NCBI RefSeq assembly: GCF_024139115.2
Contig: NC_085140.1
Span: forward strand, 232,440,371-232,504,370
Reading direction: 5' to 3'
DNA: 64,000 nucleotides
Origin: Armigeres subalbatus
Taxonomy: Eukaryota; Arthropoda; Insecta; Diptera; Culicidae
This document shows positions 54,527 through 64,000 of the stretch, piece after piece. The notes beneath the pieces were generated by a model, which saw only the letters and a list, made by a program, of their open reading frames with translations, was not told the DNA's origin and ran no database searches. Position numbers and translations under genes: made by a program. The stretch's first letter is position 1, and every line of letters starts with the position of its first letter.

Positions 54527-55040
54527 TTTATTTATTTATTTATTAACAATTACCATATAGCAACATAAATAATCACATATTGATTTTCAATGCTTATGCT
54601 ACTATGCAACGTCTTATACCAATAACTACATACTGAATAAGATATTTAGATTCCGCTTAAATAAAAAAAAAACTTCTTTCGCACCTATGATTTCTAGGTA
54701 AATCGTTCCAAATTCTTATAGCTCGTAGGCGGAAGGAGTCTCTTAAACTGTTTGTGAAACATCTAGGAACTATAAGTAACGAACCTCGAGCGAGTATATC
54801 TGAAAAAATCTCGAAGATAAATTGGAGAGTTGTTAATAATTTTGAATGTTTGGATACAGGTTCTGAACTTTAAATGATTTGTAAAATAAGTTCCCAGAAA
54901 AGCCTTTCTATAATTGGATAAATGATCAAACTTTTTCAGATCAAAAGCATATCGTGTAGCAGCGTTGAATACTTGGTTTAGTTTTTTCGTGTTTTTCTTA
55001 GTTACAAGGCCAAACAAAATATCACCATAATCAATAATCT
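54527..55040 (-). pseudogene. C-terminal LINE fragment with a (TAAA)n tail
   Basis: On the minus strand from about 55040: ILFGLVTKKNTKKLNQVFNA, ATRYAFDLKKFDHLSNYRKA, FRTCIQTFKIINNSPIYLRD and RYTRSRFVTYSS, then after a frame change RDSFRLRAIRIWNDLPRNHR. The LFG, KLN..FN.A.R, SPIYL and AIR.WN.LP pattern is the C-terminal region of non-LTR RT proteins. The 3'UTR is about 130 bp, ending in TAATAAATAAATAAATAAAA (54527-54545). It is heavily 5'-truncated, and the clade is undetermined. Confidence 0.75.
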
Positions 55041-55379
55041 TTTATAATCGAGCAAAAAAAAGTTAGTTTGACTTGCGCTCGAAACGATCATCGATCGTTA
55101 AATGCACAAAAACGATCCATCAAAAAAATTTAAAACGATGCGTAAATAGCATCTGAATGTTACATAAAATGCTACCATTAATCCATAAAATAGTTCAGGA
55201 GTATCCTTAAAGAATAATTTCAAGATCAATAATTAAGGTCAAATTTAGCAAATTGAAAAATTTGTACCTTCAGACATTATTAAGAAAAACAATATCATTC
55301 ATAATTTTGCTAATATGATCAATAACTCTTGGAAAGTAGGTCAATAAATCTATATTATTTGAGCCACATTTAAAAAAAA
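55041..55379. other. Nothing recognised
   Basis: AT-rich flank, leading into an iterated motif. Confidence 0.45.
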
Positions 55380-55512
55380 TCATTGGATCATATGGCCAAA
55401 TTTATGGATTATTTCACCAAAATTGTGTATCATATTAACAAAACTATGGATCATATTACCGAAGTTATGGATCATAATCACGAATAAAATTGCCCAAATT
55501 TGAAATTTTGTG
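55380..55512 (+). repeat. Iterated ATGGATCATATTACC motif, forward copy
   Basis: TTGGATCATATGGCCAAA, TATGGATTATTTCACCAAAA, GTGTATCATATTAACAAAAC, TATGGATCATATTACCGAAG and TATGGATCATAATCACGAAT are consecutive variants of a 26-27-bp unit. It is the inverse of 49140-49270, and the flank CCCAAATTTGAA here matches the inverse of TTCAAATTTGCG there. Confidence 0.65.
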
Positions 55513-55578
55513 GATCAAAATACAGTTTTTCTATGGATCATTTTCAAAAGAATTATGGATCATTTGTAGGGGTGGTGG

Positions 55579-56214
55579 AAATTCGCGATTTCGCGGAAGC
55601 CGCGAAATTTGACGTTAGCCGCGAAATTAACATTTTCGCGAAAAACCGCAAAATTAACTTTTCCCGTTAATTAGTAATTAGTCAATACCAACTCGACAAA
55701 CAACGCATTTTTTTAAGCGTCAATTTTTTTTAAAGTGCAAAGGCCGGAATTGGTCGAATGTTGAGCCAAAATTAAATTGAAGGACAATTTTGTTTAACTT
55801 TCAAATTTTTAAAAATAGCTAGAGACGTAAAAAATATGGATTCTTTAGGAAAGTTTATCCTAAATAAGAGAATTAATCATCGGTTGCACCAATAAAATTG
55901 TTTGACGGGAGAAGTAAATTTGGCCTCAAAGCCTGTTCGATGACCTGTTCGATGGAATTTCAGAATGTGCAACCAACAAGTCTATGATACAGGATGAGCT
56001 ATCGGCCTACAAATATGCCGTTACGGAAATACAGGAAAATGTCGATCCACTCTCGTTTTGATTTGCAAACCGAGACCGCTTTCCTCAGCTCTTCAAAATG
56101 GCAGTGAAATATCTGTCTATTCCTGGAAACTCGGTAGATGCTGAACGTAGTGTCAGGCAGTACAATTTAATCAACACAAAAAATTTTGGCAAACCAAGTG
56201 CTTTTGACCAGTAA
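55579..56214 (+). pseudogene. hAT transposase remnant: C-terminal dimerisation domain
   Basis: In one frame, 55993-56214: DELSAYKYAVTEIQENVDPL, SF then an in-frame stop, then FPQLFKMAVKYLSIPGNSVD, AERSVRQYNLINTKN and a stop at 56212-56214. The DPL.F[W]...FP.L...A..YLSIP..SV..ER pattern is the hAT dimerisation domain. The conserved Trp codon appears as TGA. Upstream, 55579-55990 has CGCGAAATT-rich DNA and no catalytic RNase-H-like segments. It is a dead fragment. Confidence 0.7.
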
Positions 56215-56291
56215 TGCAAAGAAATAATAAAAAAAAAATTTAAAATTAATAAACGCAACAATTCAAATAAATATGGAATCTATATTGTCTT

Positions 56292-56705
56292 TTTGCCTTT
56301 CTCGTATACTAAGTATACGGAAAGGCTATAGAACTGCTCCAAAACCGAACTTTTTATAGAAGGCTCGGAGACCCATAGTGTTATATACCAATCGACTCAG
56401 CTCGACGAATTGAGGTGATGTCTGTATGTGTGTATGTATGTGTGTGTGTGTATGTGTACAAAAATGTGAGACACGTTTTTGGGCATTTAGCATTATCCGA
56501 TTTGCTCGCAACATTGCATTCAACGCAGAATACAGTCCCATTGGTTCCTATTTAAAATTAGATCGATCGAACTTTGCGTTTCGGAGCTATGGCCAAAAAA
56601 CTGTTTTAACGTTCAAAAAAAAGCAAAACGCTTTGCTCTGGATTCGAACTCGTGATCTCTGAAACGGGAAGCGGTTACTACACCACTGTACCATCGATAC
56701 ACATA
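56292..56705 (+). repeat. Common CTTTCTCGTA repeat carrying a tRNA-like module
   Basis: It starts TTTTGCCTTTCTCGTATAC, then CCGAACTTTTTATAGAAGGC, GGAGACCCATAGTGTTATAT and a TGTGTATGTATGTGTG core. At 56632-56702 the minus strand reads GGTACAGTGGTGTAGTAACC then GAGTTCGAATCCAG, a strong A-box and B-box pair. The 25.4-kb copy lacks this module, so it is an addition or a junction with a different repeat. Confidence 0.65.
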
Positions 56706-56904
56706 ACATGTGAGAAGATACGTACAAATATAAATCATCGAATTGGGCATATATTCATTGCCTCTATAAGCAACAGAATTCATCCTGCTAGGGTATCGTT
56801 TCCTATACTGGAAGTATTAAAGAATTGAGAAAAGAAAATATTAATTTTTCTCGTTGGTTATTAAAATATACAGTTTCAATACATTAACTTAGAACAAGAT
56901 GCCG

Positions 56905-58865
56905 TGGTGAGTATAAGCTTTACCGGTCGCTACTAAACGCGCTGCTAAAACAGTAGCGCAGCTGACAGGTGATCAAATTTGGTAGCGCGATAAACAGCGC
57001 TGCTATTTGATGAACTATTAAACGTCACCGGTACGGAATGCAACCACCAAAATGATAACCGAAAATAGCGAGCGATGCGAAAAAGAGTGACTAAACTAAA
57101 ATGACAGAGCAGCGAGGGTGATCAAAACACTCGCACCCAGTAATGATGCTCTAATATATAAACTATTGAAACCGCTTGGATACGCTGTTCATTTATTGGA
57201 GATCAAAGTAGATTCACTATGATGCGAGGAAATCAATGCAAAACTTTTTAGGATAGGATATCCGTACAGTAATTAAAAATCCACTTCTCTGCTAAATGTT
57301 AGACATAACTTTTCTCATATTTTGTTGCTATCAAGCGCTAAGAAAAGCACAAATACCCTACATAACAGCCTGTAAATAATCCTCATGTAGCAATTTCAAA
57401 AAGCATCGTGCTTTGTTCAACACGTTCAACGCTCTCCCGTACGAATGCGCCTAAAAGAAGGAATGGCAATGTGCCGTCGCGCAGTGGTGGTCCCCCATAC
57501 AAATGCTCGACTAAACCTACGATTGCGCTTAAAATTTAGCAACAGTAATCTTGTAACGCTGAATTCATTTTGAAATTTAAATAGTTATCCGACATATGCT
57601 ATGCTATCCAAAGACTTACGGAAGCCCATGACTTAGGATCTGAGGCCACAGTAGCGTCTTAATTCTAGCCTTGAAACAGTAAATTTTCCGCTTTGGTGCA
57701 GCAAGGCGCAATTCGCCAAACTAACCACTGTTAAGTAGACAAAATATATATTTCAATGCATGATATCAGTTCTTTCCGAATCTTTCCCGATAAAAAATTT
57801 AGTCAAATTTAATTTTCCCATACATATATGTTTAGGAGATACTTTACAGCATGAACTTGAGGCAAGTCACCAAAAATTAAATTTACCAACTACAATTAAC
57901 AAATTAAGGAATTATCCTTGACTACCCGGATAAAAATTTACAGTAACTTGTATGACATAACCCATTGAAATACAATAGATTGTGTGGCAAACAATACAAA
58001 CTATTGTACGCCTATTGTAAAATGTTCATGGTTGTAAAAGATCTTTATTGTACGTCCATTAAAATTACAATATATTTAAATGTTACCGATTCATTCTATT
58101 ATATTTTTATTGTTTGCTTATGTTTAGTATTGCTCATCCAAAAACTAAACAAATTTTAAAAGTATTCGGTTTGGATGATCTGGAAATCCGTCTAATGTAA
58201 TTGTATTAATATAATTTTGGAATATTTCATGGATTTATTATATTGATGAAATAACAATTGAAAACAATAAAATTACAATAGCTTTGCAATTGAATAAAAA
58301 TGTTATACCGATTCTCAAGTATATATTTTCATATTGCAGGTCTAGAAATGTTATGCAATAAAAAAATTTAATTCAAAAAATGAAAGGGAACAAAAACTTT
58401 TGCTTATCATTTTACTCGGAGAATGGCTGAATTCATTTGAGCGTGTACAGTTTTGTTTATAATTAGTGAAGAGATGAAAATAATTAAACTGTATGGTGCA
58501 GAAAGTGTTTTTTTCATTACAGTTTCTGCTGCTGGGCAAGCGGTAGATCACTATACGGCTTCTGTAACGTGGTAAGTATTTAAAGTGTTAGTGCGCGTTA
58601 GAACATCATTACTGGGAGCGAGTATTTTGATCAGTGCTGTCATTTTAGATTAGTCACTCTTTTTCGCATCGGTCACTTTTTTCGGTTATCATTTTGGTGG
58701 CTGCATTCCGTACCGGTGACGTTCGACGTTTGATAGTTCATCAAATAGCAGCGCTGTTAAATTTGGTCACCTGTCAGCTGCGCTACTGTTTTAGCAGGGC
58801 GTTTAGTAGCGATCGGTAAAGTGTCAAGTAATGATACTGCGCTGACAAACGGTTTATACTCACCA
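56905..58865. mobile_element. 1961-bp element with long inverted repeats, no transposase
   Basis: Tips TGGTGAGTATAA (56905) and TTATACTCACCA (58854-58865) are inverse. Behind them the arms pair for about 230 bp: ACTAAACGCGCTGCTAAAAC, GTAGCGCAGCTGACAGGTGA, AGCAGCGCTGTT-like, CACCGGTACGGAATGCA, CATTTTAGTTTAGTCACTC inverse. The right arm has an extra 30 bp near its tip. CCG on both sides (56902-56904, 58866-58868) may be a 3-bp target duplication. The interior of 1.4 kb is AT-rich with no frame above 64 codons. Superfamily unknown. Confidence 0.8.
57921..58330. repeat. AT-rich segment starting TACCCGGATAAAAAT
   Basis: Inside the element above, CTACCCGGATAAAAATTTAC opens a stretch full of ACAATA and TATTGTA pieces. 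The inverse tip TTTTTATCCGGGTAAAT closes a similar stretch at 60097. The two may be copies of one AT-rich family. The right tip of this copy is not visible. Confidence 0.4.
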
Positions 58866-58883
58866 CCGGTAATCGTAATCTTA

Positions 58884-59023
58884 GGGTGCGGCCAGAGTAG
58901 ACGCGAAGTGCGATACGAAGCGAAGCGTCCATATGATTTGACAGCTCCTTATTTTTGATTGTTATTCCCTTGCGTACAATTTTCGCGCGACGTCGCGTAG
59001 ACGCGTCTACTCTGGCAGGCCCC
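58884..59023. mobile_element. 140-bp MITE with TTA target duplication
   Basis: GGGTGCGGCCAGAGTAGACG at the left and CGTCTACTCTGGCAGGCCCC at the right are imperfectly inverted. TTA flanks both ends (58881-58883, 59024-59026). A TTA target fits PIF/Harbinger-like MITEs. A GACGTCGCGTAGACGCG palindrome lies inside the right end. Confidence 0.8.
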
Positions 59024-59334
59024 TTATAAATACTACATTCAAAAGTTCAATCTACACAATGCACGCAGTGGTTCATCCCGAACAAAAAATAAATAAAAAA
59101 ATTATCTTCATAATACCTGATGACATACCTGGTAACATGTATCCTTGTTCCTTTACAGAAATGAAGCTTATGATAAATAAAATACTGCTGCTTGCTGTTC
59201 ACTGATTCAAGATCGTTCAGTGGCTACCATTGACCAATCTTACCAACGGGGTATAATAAGAACTGATGCAGGTAATTTTTTCTTTTCTTCTCGACGTACT
59301 TCTAATAAAACTGACATTCTTTGACATTCTTTTT

Positions 59335-59550
59335 GTGGGCTTCGTGGCCGTGCGGTTAGCGACGTCAATCGTCTAAACGCATATGCTGTGGAGTGTGGGT
59401 TCGATTCCCGCCCCGGTAAGGAGAAAACTTTTCGTAAAGCGAAAAGTTCTCCACTGGTCCACTGGGTGTTGTGTAAATGTCCTTTCCGTTGTCTCATGCT
59501 AGATGTTGAGTGTTCAGTCTGTGCGACCTCTGGTCGAAGACGGTGATACT
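59335..59550 (+). mobile_element. tRNA-derived SINE
   Basis: The head GCTTCGTGGCCGTGCGGTTA then GTGGGTTCGATTCCCGCCCC gives a good A box (TGGCCGTGCGGTTAGCG) and B box (GGTTCGATTCC). The body is AGCGAAAAGTTCTCCACTGG, GTGTAAATGTCCTTTCCG and CGACCTCTGGTCGAAGACGG, ending GTGATACTGTC. It differs from the Feilai-like copy, so it is a second SINE family. Tail and target duplication are not clear. Confidence 0.75.
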
Positions 59551-59599
59551 GTCTTTTCAATAATTTACATTTTTCACAGGTTTATGCACCCGTAGCCAA

Positions 59600-60098
59600 G
59601 TAACAGCAATGCGAGTTAAAATGAGTTAAAATCAAGTTTTAACTGAATTAAAATTAACTTGAAAATAAAAAAATTGTAAAACAATTAATTGTATTGTATT
59701 TTTATTGTAATATTGGAGTATAATGTATTCTAAATCCTGTTGTATTTCTATTGTAAAACAATAGAAACAGTAATTGAAAACATTCAAAACACAATGTTTT
59801 CTATTGTTTTGTCGCTCGAAATCATCCCATTGAAGAACCGTAAAATCAATTGTTTTGCTCCGAATTTTTTATGGAAATTTTTCGATTTTTTTATTGTAAA
59901 GATACATAACAACCCCCCTTTTTAATTGTAAAAGTCCCATTTACCATTCATTTTATCGTGGAAAACCATTATTTCTCATGTGATTTTATTGTTAAAATTC
60001 CATTAAATTCAATGGTAAAAATAATGTTTTAAATGGTGTTGTAACAATAAAATTTATGATATTTTAATGATATTTTTTATCCGGGTAAATGTGCAAAA
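59600..60098. repeat. AT-rich segment ending TTTTTATCCGGGTAAAT
   Basis: Repeated ATTGTTTT, TTGTAAAACAATAG and ACAATAAAATT pieces with the inverse of the tip at 57921. It may be a copy of the same AT-rich family. The left end is not identified. Confidence 0.4.
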
Positions 60099-60149
60099 TT
60101 AAAATAATATCAGCTTCACGAAAGAACGATTTGTTTTAGGTTTTGTCTG

Positions 60150-60470
60150 GATTTCCGCCACTGTGGATTTACCATGGCTTTACCATCGTAGCATCAGCGG
60201 CAAGCCGTGCTTCTGTGCTTCTGTTCTATTTTTACGCAAATGCATCTTTCTTTCGTTCAATCAGCATATGGGTGCGCAGCTGGTATGCGTGAGGACGCTA
60301 TGCAAACACATTTCGGCGGGAACGAACGGCACTGTATTCGCTTCAGTCTCTTGCCGTCGGATGAATATTGCCGTATGAAGCATCACCAACACACATCGCA
60401 TTGCGTGCGGCAATGTTCTATTTTTAGCTCAGCTGGGTTGAATGTTGATCCGAGCAAATGAGATTTGGGG
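60150..60470. other. GC-richer uncharacterised island
   Basis: Balanced composition. Two overlapping plus-strand frames (60163-60378, 60207-60461) show no family. ATGCAAAT-like and CAGCTG motifs are present but not informative. No copy was noticed elsewhere in the window. Confidence 0.3.
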
Positions 60471-61077
60471 AAACTGGTTCATGAGCATAACAGAAAAAAA
60501 GAAAAAATTGGATGTCTGCGCGGAAATAACGCGCAGAGGGAAATCCCCGGTCCTTATTCCTTGGATATAGCGTCTGCTGCCCCATAAACTCGCAAGCTTC
60601 TAATTTTATTGAAAATTATGTCTTTTCTATTCAGTAAGGCATCTTTTCTTTGTGCATTGAAGCAATCGAATATAATTTTCCACTTATGTTTACTCTCTAT
60701 TGAAACTCGGTGGGCAAGTTTAATTACTACCAAGGTAAATCAAAAGCTATTTTGTTTCTGCTAACAATCATTAAAGAAAACTGTTGAGTACATATCGATT
60801 CTCAATTTATGCATTTATGTTTCATTTCCTACCTCCATCATCTAAAGTTCAGACCTGAATTCTTTCAAATATCCCAAATAATCAGATGGATTCAATTATA
60901 GAAATGTCATGAATATAAATATAAACAATACACAGCATTAGGTTCCATTGATTATTAGCATGGAAAATGTTAAATACAAAAATTTTGTTTGAATTTTCTA
61001 GTATTCAAAACTTTTCTTGCAATGCGTAATATTATACCACACTCCTAGAAAATATGAGTTTTGAAAAAAAAAGAAGA
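60471..61077. other. Nothing recognised
   Basis: AT-rich spacer. Confidence 0.5.
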
Positions 61078-61295
61078 TGGCTAACACGAGGACCGAACAT
61101 AAATCCTCTGATTGAGAGCCTATCACGTTACCCCTGAGCTATCTTTGTTTCTTGAGAGGGCAGTGTTCGAAGAACAAGAGGCTACGCGATTTGCAATAAA
61201 TAACTATTTCACTGCATCAAGACATCGGCTGCTTGTGCATACGTGCGGTAACGCACCGGGTGCTGTGCTTTGGTTCGGTGGCATTTAATCGGACG
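61078..61295 (-). mobile_element. tRNA-like repeat, uninterrupted relative of 17385-18035
   Basis: On the minus strand: GGCATTTAATC-inverse and CACAGCACCCGGTGCGTTAC, GATGCAGTGAAATAGTTATT, CTCTCAAGAAACAAAGATAG, then the tRNA-like module CTCAGGGGTAACGTGATAGG and TGTTCGGTCCTCG. Module order equals that at 17.4-18.0 kb without the MITE. The B box is weaker here. Confidence 0.65.
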
Positions 61296-61571
61296 TTGAA
61301 AAATATAAACCGTTTTGACTCAAGTCCCGAAAATGACTCATATTCCGAACACTCGCATTTAAATGGCTATATCAACGTTATTCGCGTGGTTCTTTCCATA
61401 GGATATTAATTTCGTTTGTAAAGCACTCGGATTATGTAGGAGAAACTGAGTTTTGGAAGGATTCGGAGAAAATTTTCTATTTAGAGTCAGTAAAAAAGTA
61501 TCCAAACTTTTCTATAATGCAAGTATGTATTAGATCATTTGATAGTCCTAATTCGATCATTGACAAACTAC

Positions 61572-61867
61572 AATGACTCATTCCAGAGGTTAAATGTCAA
61601 AACGTGTTACAGCGGAGTTCTAGTGCGAATATTTTTCTACAGCTCTGCCTAATAGTTTGTTGTTTGATTCAACTAATAACAGAGTTAAAGCACTAGTTAC
61701 TATTACTAAATGATAACAAAATTTCGATCAGTCTGTATAATAAGTTACTGCAACTAGCGCTATAACTCTGTTATTAGTGCAATAGAAACAACAATTAGAG
61801 TTGTAAAAACCTTCGCTCTAGAAGTCCTCCACATATCACGTTTGAAATTTAACCTCTGGAATGAGTT
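61572..61867. mobile_element. 296-bp palindromic MITE between 13-bp direct repeats
   Basis: ACTCATTCCAGAGGTTAAAT near the left and TTTAACCTCTGGAATGAGT at the right are inverse. An inner pair, TAACAGAGTTA and TAACTCTGTTA, also pairs. ATTGACAAACTAC lies at 61559-61571 and 61868-61880. Thirteen bases is long for a DNA-transposon target duplication, so part of it may belong to the element. Confidence 0.75.
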
Positions 61868-61880
61868 ATTGACAAACTAC

Positions 61881-62578
61881 TAAATTATCGAACCTTTTTA
61901 CTGTACCGCTCATAAAAAAATCTACTCCTCCGCTCATTTTTGGTCGCAACGAAAAATACGCGCCAGATAGTCGCCTAAGAACAACATACCTCCAGAAAAA
62001 AAGCCAATTCGATATTTTTTTAATTTGGCCGCCACGTGGTACTTTCCGGCGGTGAATGCTTGGATAGCACGTGCTATTTGTACTGCGGAGAAATTTTTCA
62101 CATCTTTGAGAGCCTTGGAAAATGATCACGAAAGTTGTCATTTTGTTGCAAGGTACAATACTAATGATCGAAAACATCCTTGCCACAATCCATAACAAAT
62201 TACACGAAGGCAAGCAACGATTTTCGATTTTCTGATAGTATATCAGGTATGTAATCATTACGATATAAATTATTGTACAATATGAGCTCAAAAATGCTGA
62301 TTTTTGTAACACTAGCTCTGTCACGCGTAATCTATCAGATTTTGTACTTGGATAGTTTATTTGTAGAGTGATCTGATAAATAGTTTTGGATCAGTTTAGA
62401 AATCAAAATAATCAATTTTAACCATACATTCATAATTACTGCGAAATGCTTTCCATATAAAGAAAAGCAACCCCAGTAGAATTCCGATCAGATTTTTTTT
62501 AAATCAGATCAAATTCATAAATCTTGTTAAAAAGTGTTTGAATGATAATGACAAAAACGGAACTACTCATCAGCAAAA
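61881..62578. other. Nothing recognised
   Basis: The minus-strand frame at 61866-62324 (152 codons) has hydrophobic stretches but no family I know, and its start and composition give no support for a gene. Confidence 0.4.
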
Positions 62579-62868
62579 ATTGACCTTTCCCGTCAATTTT
62601 TTTTTTCGCTTAAGTATTTTTTAAATTTATAACAAAAATCGAAAAAGTGCTGTTTTTTAAGATTGGCCCGATTTTGAACGAACATCGAGTTTTTTTTTTC
62701 AGGTCGGTTAACACGAGCAAACGTTTTCGGTTTCTGTTTTCGATTTAATAGTTAGAGGCTTCAAAGAACCCGTATTTTCTTTGGGAAAGTTGACCTTAAA
62801 TAAGCCAAAGAATCGACTGAAACAATAAAACGAAATACAATTTTTGACGGGGATGGTCAACTGAATTT
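62579..62868. mobile_element. About 290-bp MITE with TTGACC..CCCGTCAA tips
   Basis: TTGACCTTTCCCGTCAATTT at the left and AATTTTTGACGGGGATGGTC plus AAC at the right are inverse with mismatches. Partial relatives are at 28237-28420 and, more faintly, 55840-55920. No target duplication was resolved. Confidence 0.65.
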
Positions 62869-63235
62869 TTATCTATATGAAGAATCATATTACACAGGAT
62901 TTTGTTTTTACACGATTTTTTTTCGCTCGTATTTTTTATCGTGTGACTTCAATTTACCTCCAAAATCTTCGCAACATGTTTCAAAAAATCCAGAATAAAT
63001 CAAAGAAAAATCACATGATTATTAATATGCGTTAAACATTTAGGATGAGTAGAAAATTGAGAAAATGTAAATCGTGTAAAAACAGAATCCAGTGTATTCA
63101 AAACAACAATTTCAGCTGGATTCTGGCTTCAAAACGGAAAGCACTCGAAAGTTTGACAACTGGAAACATTTGTTTTTTTCTCACCACCGTTTTTTTTGTT
63201 TTCTCGTATTCAAAGCAAACGATACGAATTTTCAG
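62869..63235. other. Nothing recognised
   Basis: AT-rich DNA. The 63045-63356 frame is partly microsatellite. Confidence 0.45.
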
Positions 63236-63712
63236 AAGAAGTGTGTGTATGTGCATGTGTGTGCGTGTGTGTGCAAAAAAATCTAACTCATTTTTCGAAA
63301 TCTTATCCTTAACCGATTATTTAAACGGGGAAGCCTGTCCCATTGTTTCACATTAAAAATCAGGCCGAACTGGGGAATGGGCTCAAAAGTTATGGCCAAA
63401 ATAAAAAATTTTATACTATGTCTGAAACTCGATTTGTGCAATTGCACAACCTCATCACATTTTCCGGGCACTTAACCTCATCCGATTTGCTTGCAACAAA
63501 TTGCATCCGGCAGCAATGTGTTTAAACAAATGTGAATTTTCAATTCAATTTATCTTTATTTACGAGATTTTCGACCCTAGGCCGGTTTATCTGTGACAAT
63601 GTGAAAAATAAGTCTTATTCACCAATTGTTATTTTAGACTTTTCATATATGTTTATCAACCATTTTGAACGAGCGAGAAAGGCATCATCACCGCTAGGTG
63701 GATTAATCTGGG
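63236..63712 (+). repeat. Common CTTTCTCGTA repeat, right-hand part
   Basis: A TGTGTGTATGTGCATGTGTG core, then a body with CATCCGATTTGCTTGCAACA, and the end GCGAGAAAGGCATCATCACC then GCTAGGTGGATTAATCTGG, matching the end of the copy at 25850. The left tip is missing. CTTTATTTACGAGATTTTCG at about 63555 may be an inserted LINE 3' end. Confidence 0.65.
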
Positions 63713-64000
63713 TTTTTATTTTTTGTACCGAAATACCACAAAATTGCCGCGAATTTCAAGATTTTCTGATTGAGCTGTCTGCGAAATTTGGGATTTTATA
63801 ATCCATACTTACTCCATACGTCCATACTTACTAAATTTATCAATGCTAGATAAATAGTAGTTGGACTCTATTTGGAAAATGTCCAGGTGAAGGATTTGGT
63901 AAGGATAGTTGGGTATAGGGGTTTCCTGGATCGGAATTATAAGTGGACGACGGTCATATTTAGAAGTGTTACAGATCGCAAACGCGTATATGCTTCTTCA
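63713..64000. other. Nothing recognised
   Basis: AT-rich sequence to the window end, with no supported features. Confidence 0.5.

Noticed and set aside
59338..59415. A functional tRNA gene
   Set aside because: Good promoter boxes but a SINE body follows directly and the cloverleaf is imperfect.
61866..62324. 152-codon minus-strand frame with hydrophobic parts
   Set aside because: AT-rich composition, no recognisable domain, overlaps a MITE end; not enough to call a gene.
1..64000. Endogenous viral sequences or bacterial insertion sequences
   Set aside because: None recognised: no viral polymerase, capsid or glycoprotein motif and no IS-type transposase was seen on either strand.

Overview
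The window reads as repeat-dense, non-coding genomic DNA from a mosquito, most likely Aedes. The evidence is the mix of families: several RTE-clade and Jockey-clade non-LTR retrotransposons, an R1/LOA-type LINE, a Feilai-like SINE ending in GAA repeats, many MITEs, and a very common repeat with CTTTCTCGTA ends and a TGTGTATG core. Nothing prokaryotic, organellar or viral was recognised. The species call is inference, because no search was possible.

Layout. 1-2.5 kb: a poly(A)-tailed retroelement with about 340-bp internal repeats has inserted into a Jockey ORF1 on the minus strand. 4.7-8.7 kb: two 5'-truncated LINEs, the second with a 15-bp target duplication, and a 149-bp tandem pair. 8.7-17.4 kb: mostly uncharacterised DNA with several GC-richer islands, a 140-bp repeat array, a 17-bp satellite and a perfect 88-bp palindrome. 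17.4-22 kb: a tRNA-like repeat split by a hAT-type MITE, then a nearly complete RTE element on the minus strand. 22-29 kb: uncharacterised DNA, a complete copy of the common repeat, a long-inverted-arm element and LINE scraps. 28.7-33.2 kb: a 12-bp GGAGTTCCTCC array with Feilai-like SINE and a second RTE copy (plus strand, internal deletion) inside it. 33.2-35.3 kb: apparently unique DNA that may be the 5' end of a host gene. 35.3-41 kb: a second hAT MITE, an RTE of another family, a long-armed inverted-repeat element and a foldback. 41-49.1 kb: decayed Jockey and RTE elements with two small MITEs. 49.6-49.8 kb: a candidate host exon encoding a signal peptide. 50.6-53.4 kb: a three-deep nest of a TA-flanked DNA element, an R1/LOA-type LINE and the same tandem-repeat retroelement seen at 1-1.1 kb. 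54.5-64 kb: LINE and hAT remnants, a 1.96-kb element with long inverted repeats, a SINE and palindromic MITEs.

No complete host gene is visible. The two host candidates, a 5'UTR-like exon ending at 35126 with a good splice donor and a signal-peptide exon at 49616-49789, are both on the plus strand. They could belong to one gene with very long introns, which would make most of the window intronic, but this is a hypothesis. The main readable content is insertion history: exact target duplications, nested insertions and sibling copies allow the order of several events to be worked out.
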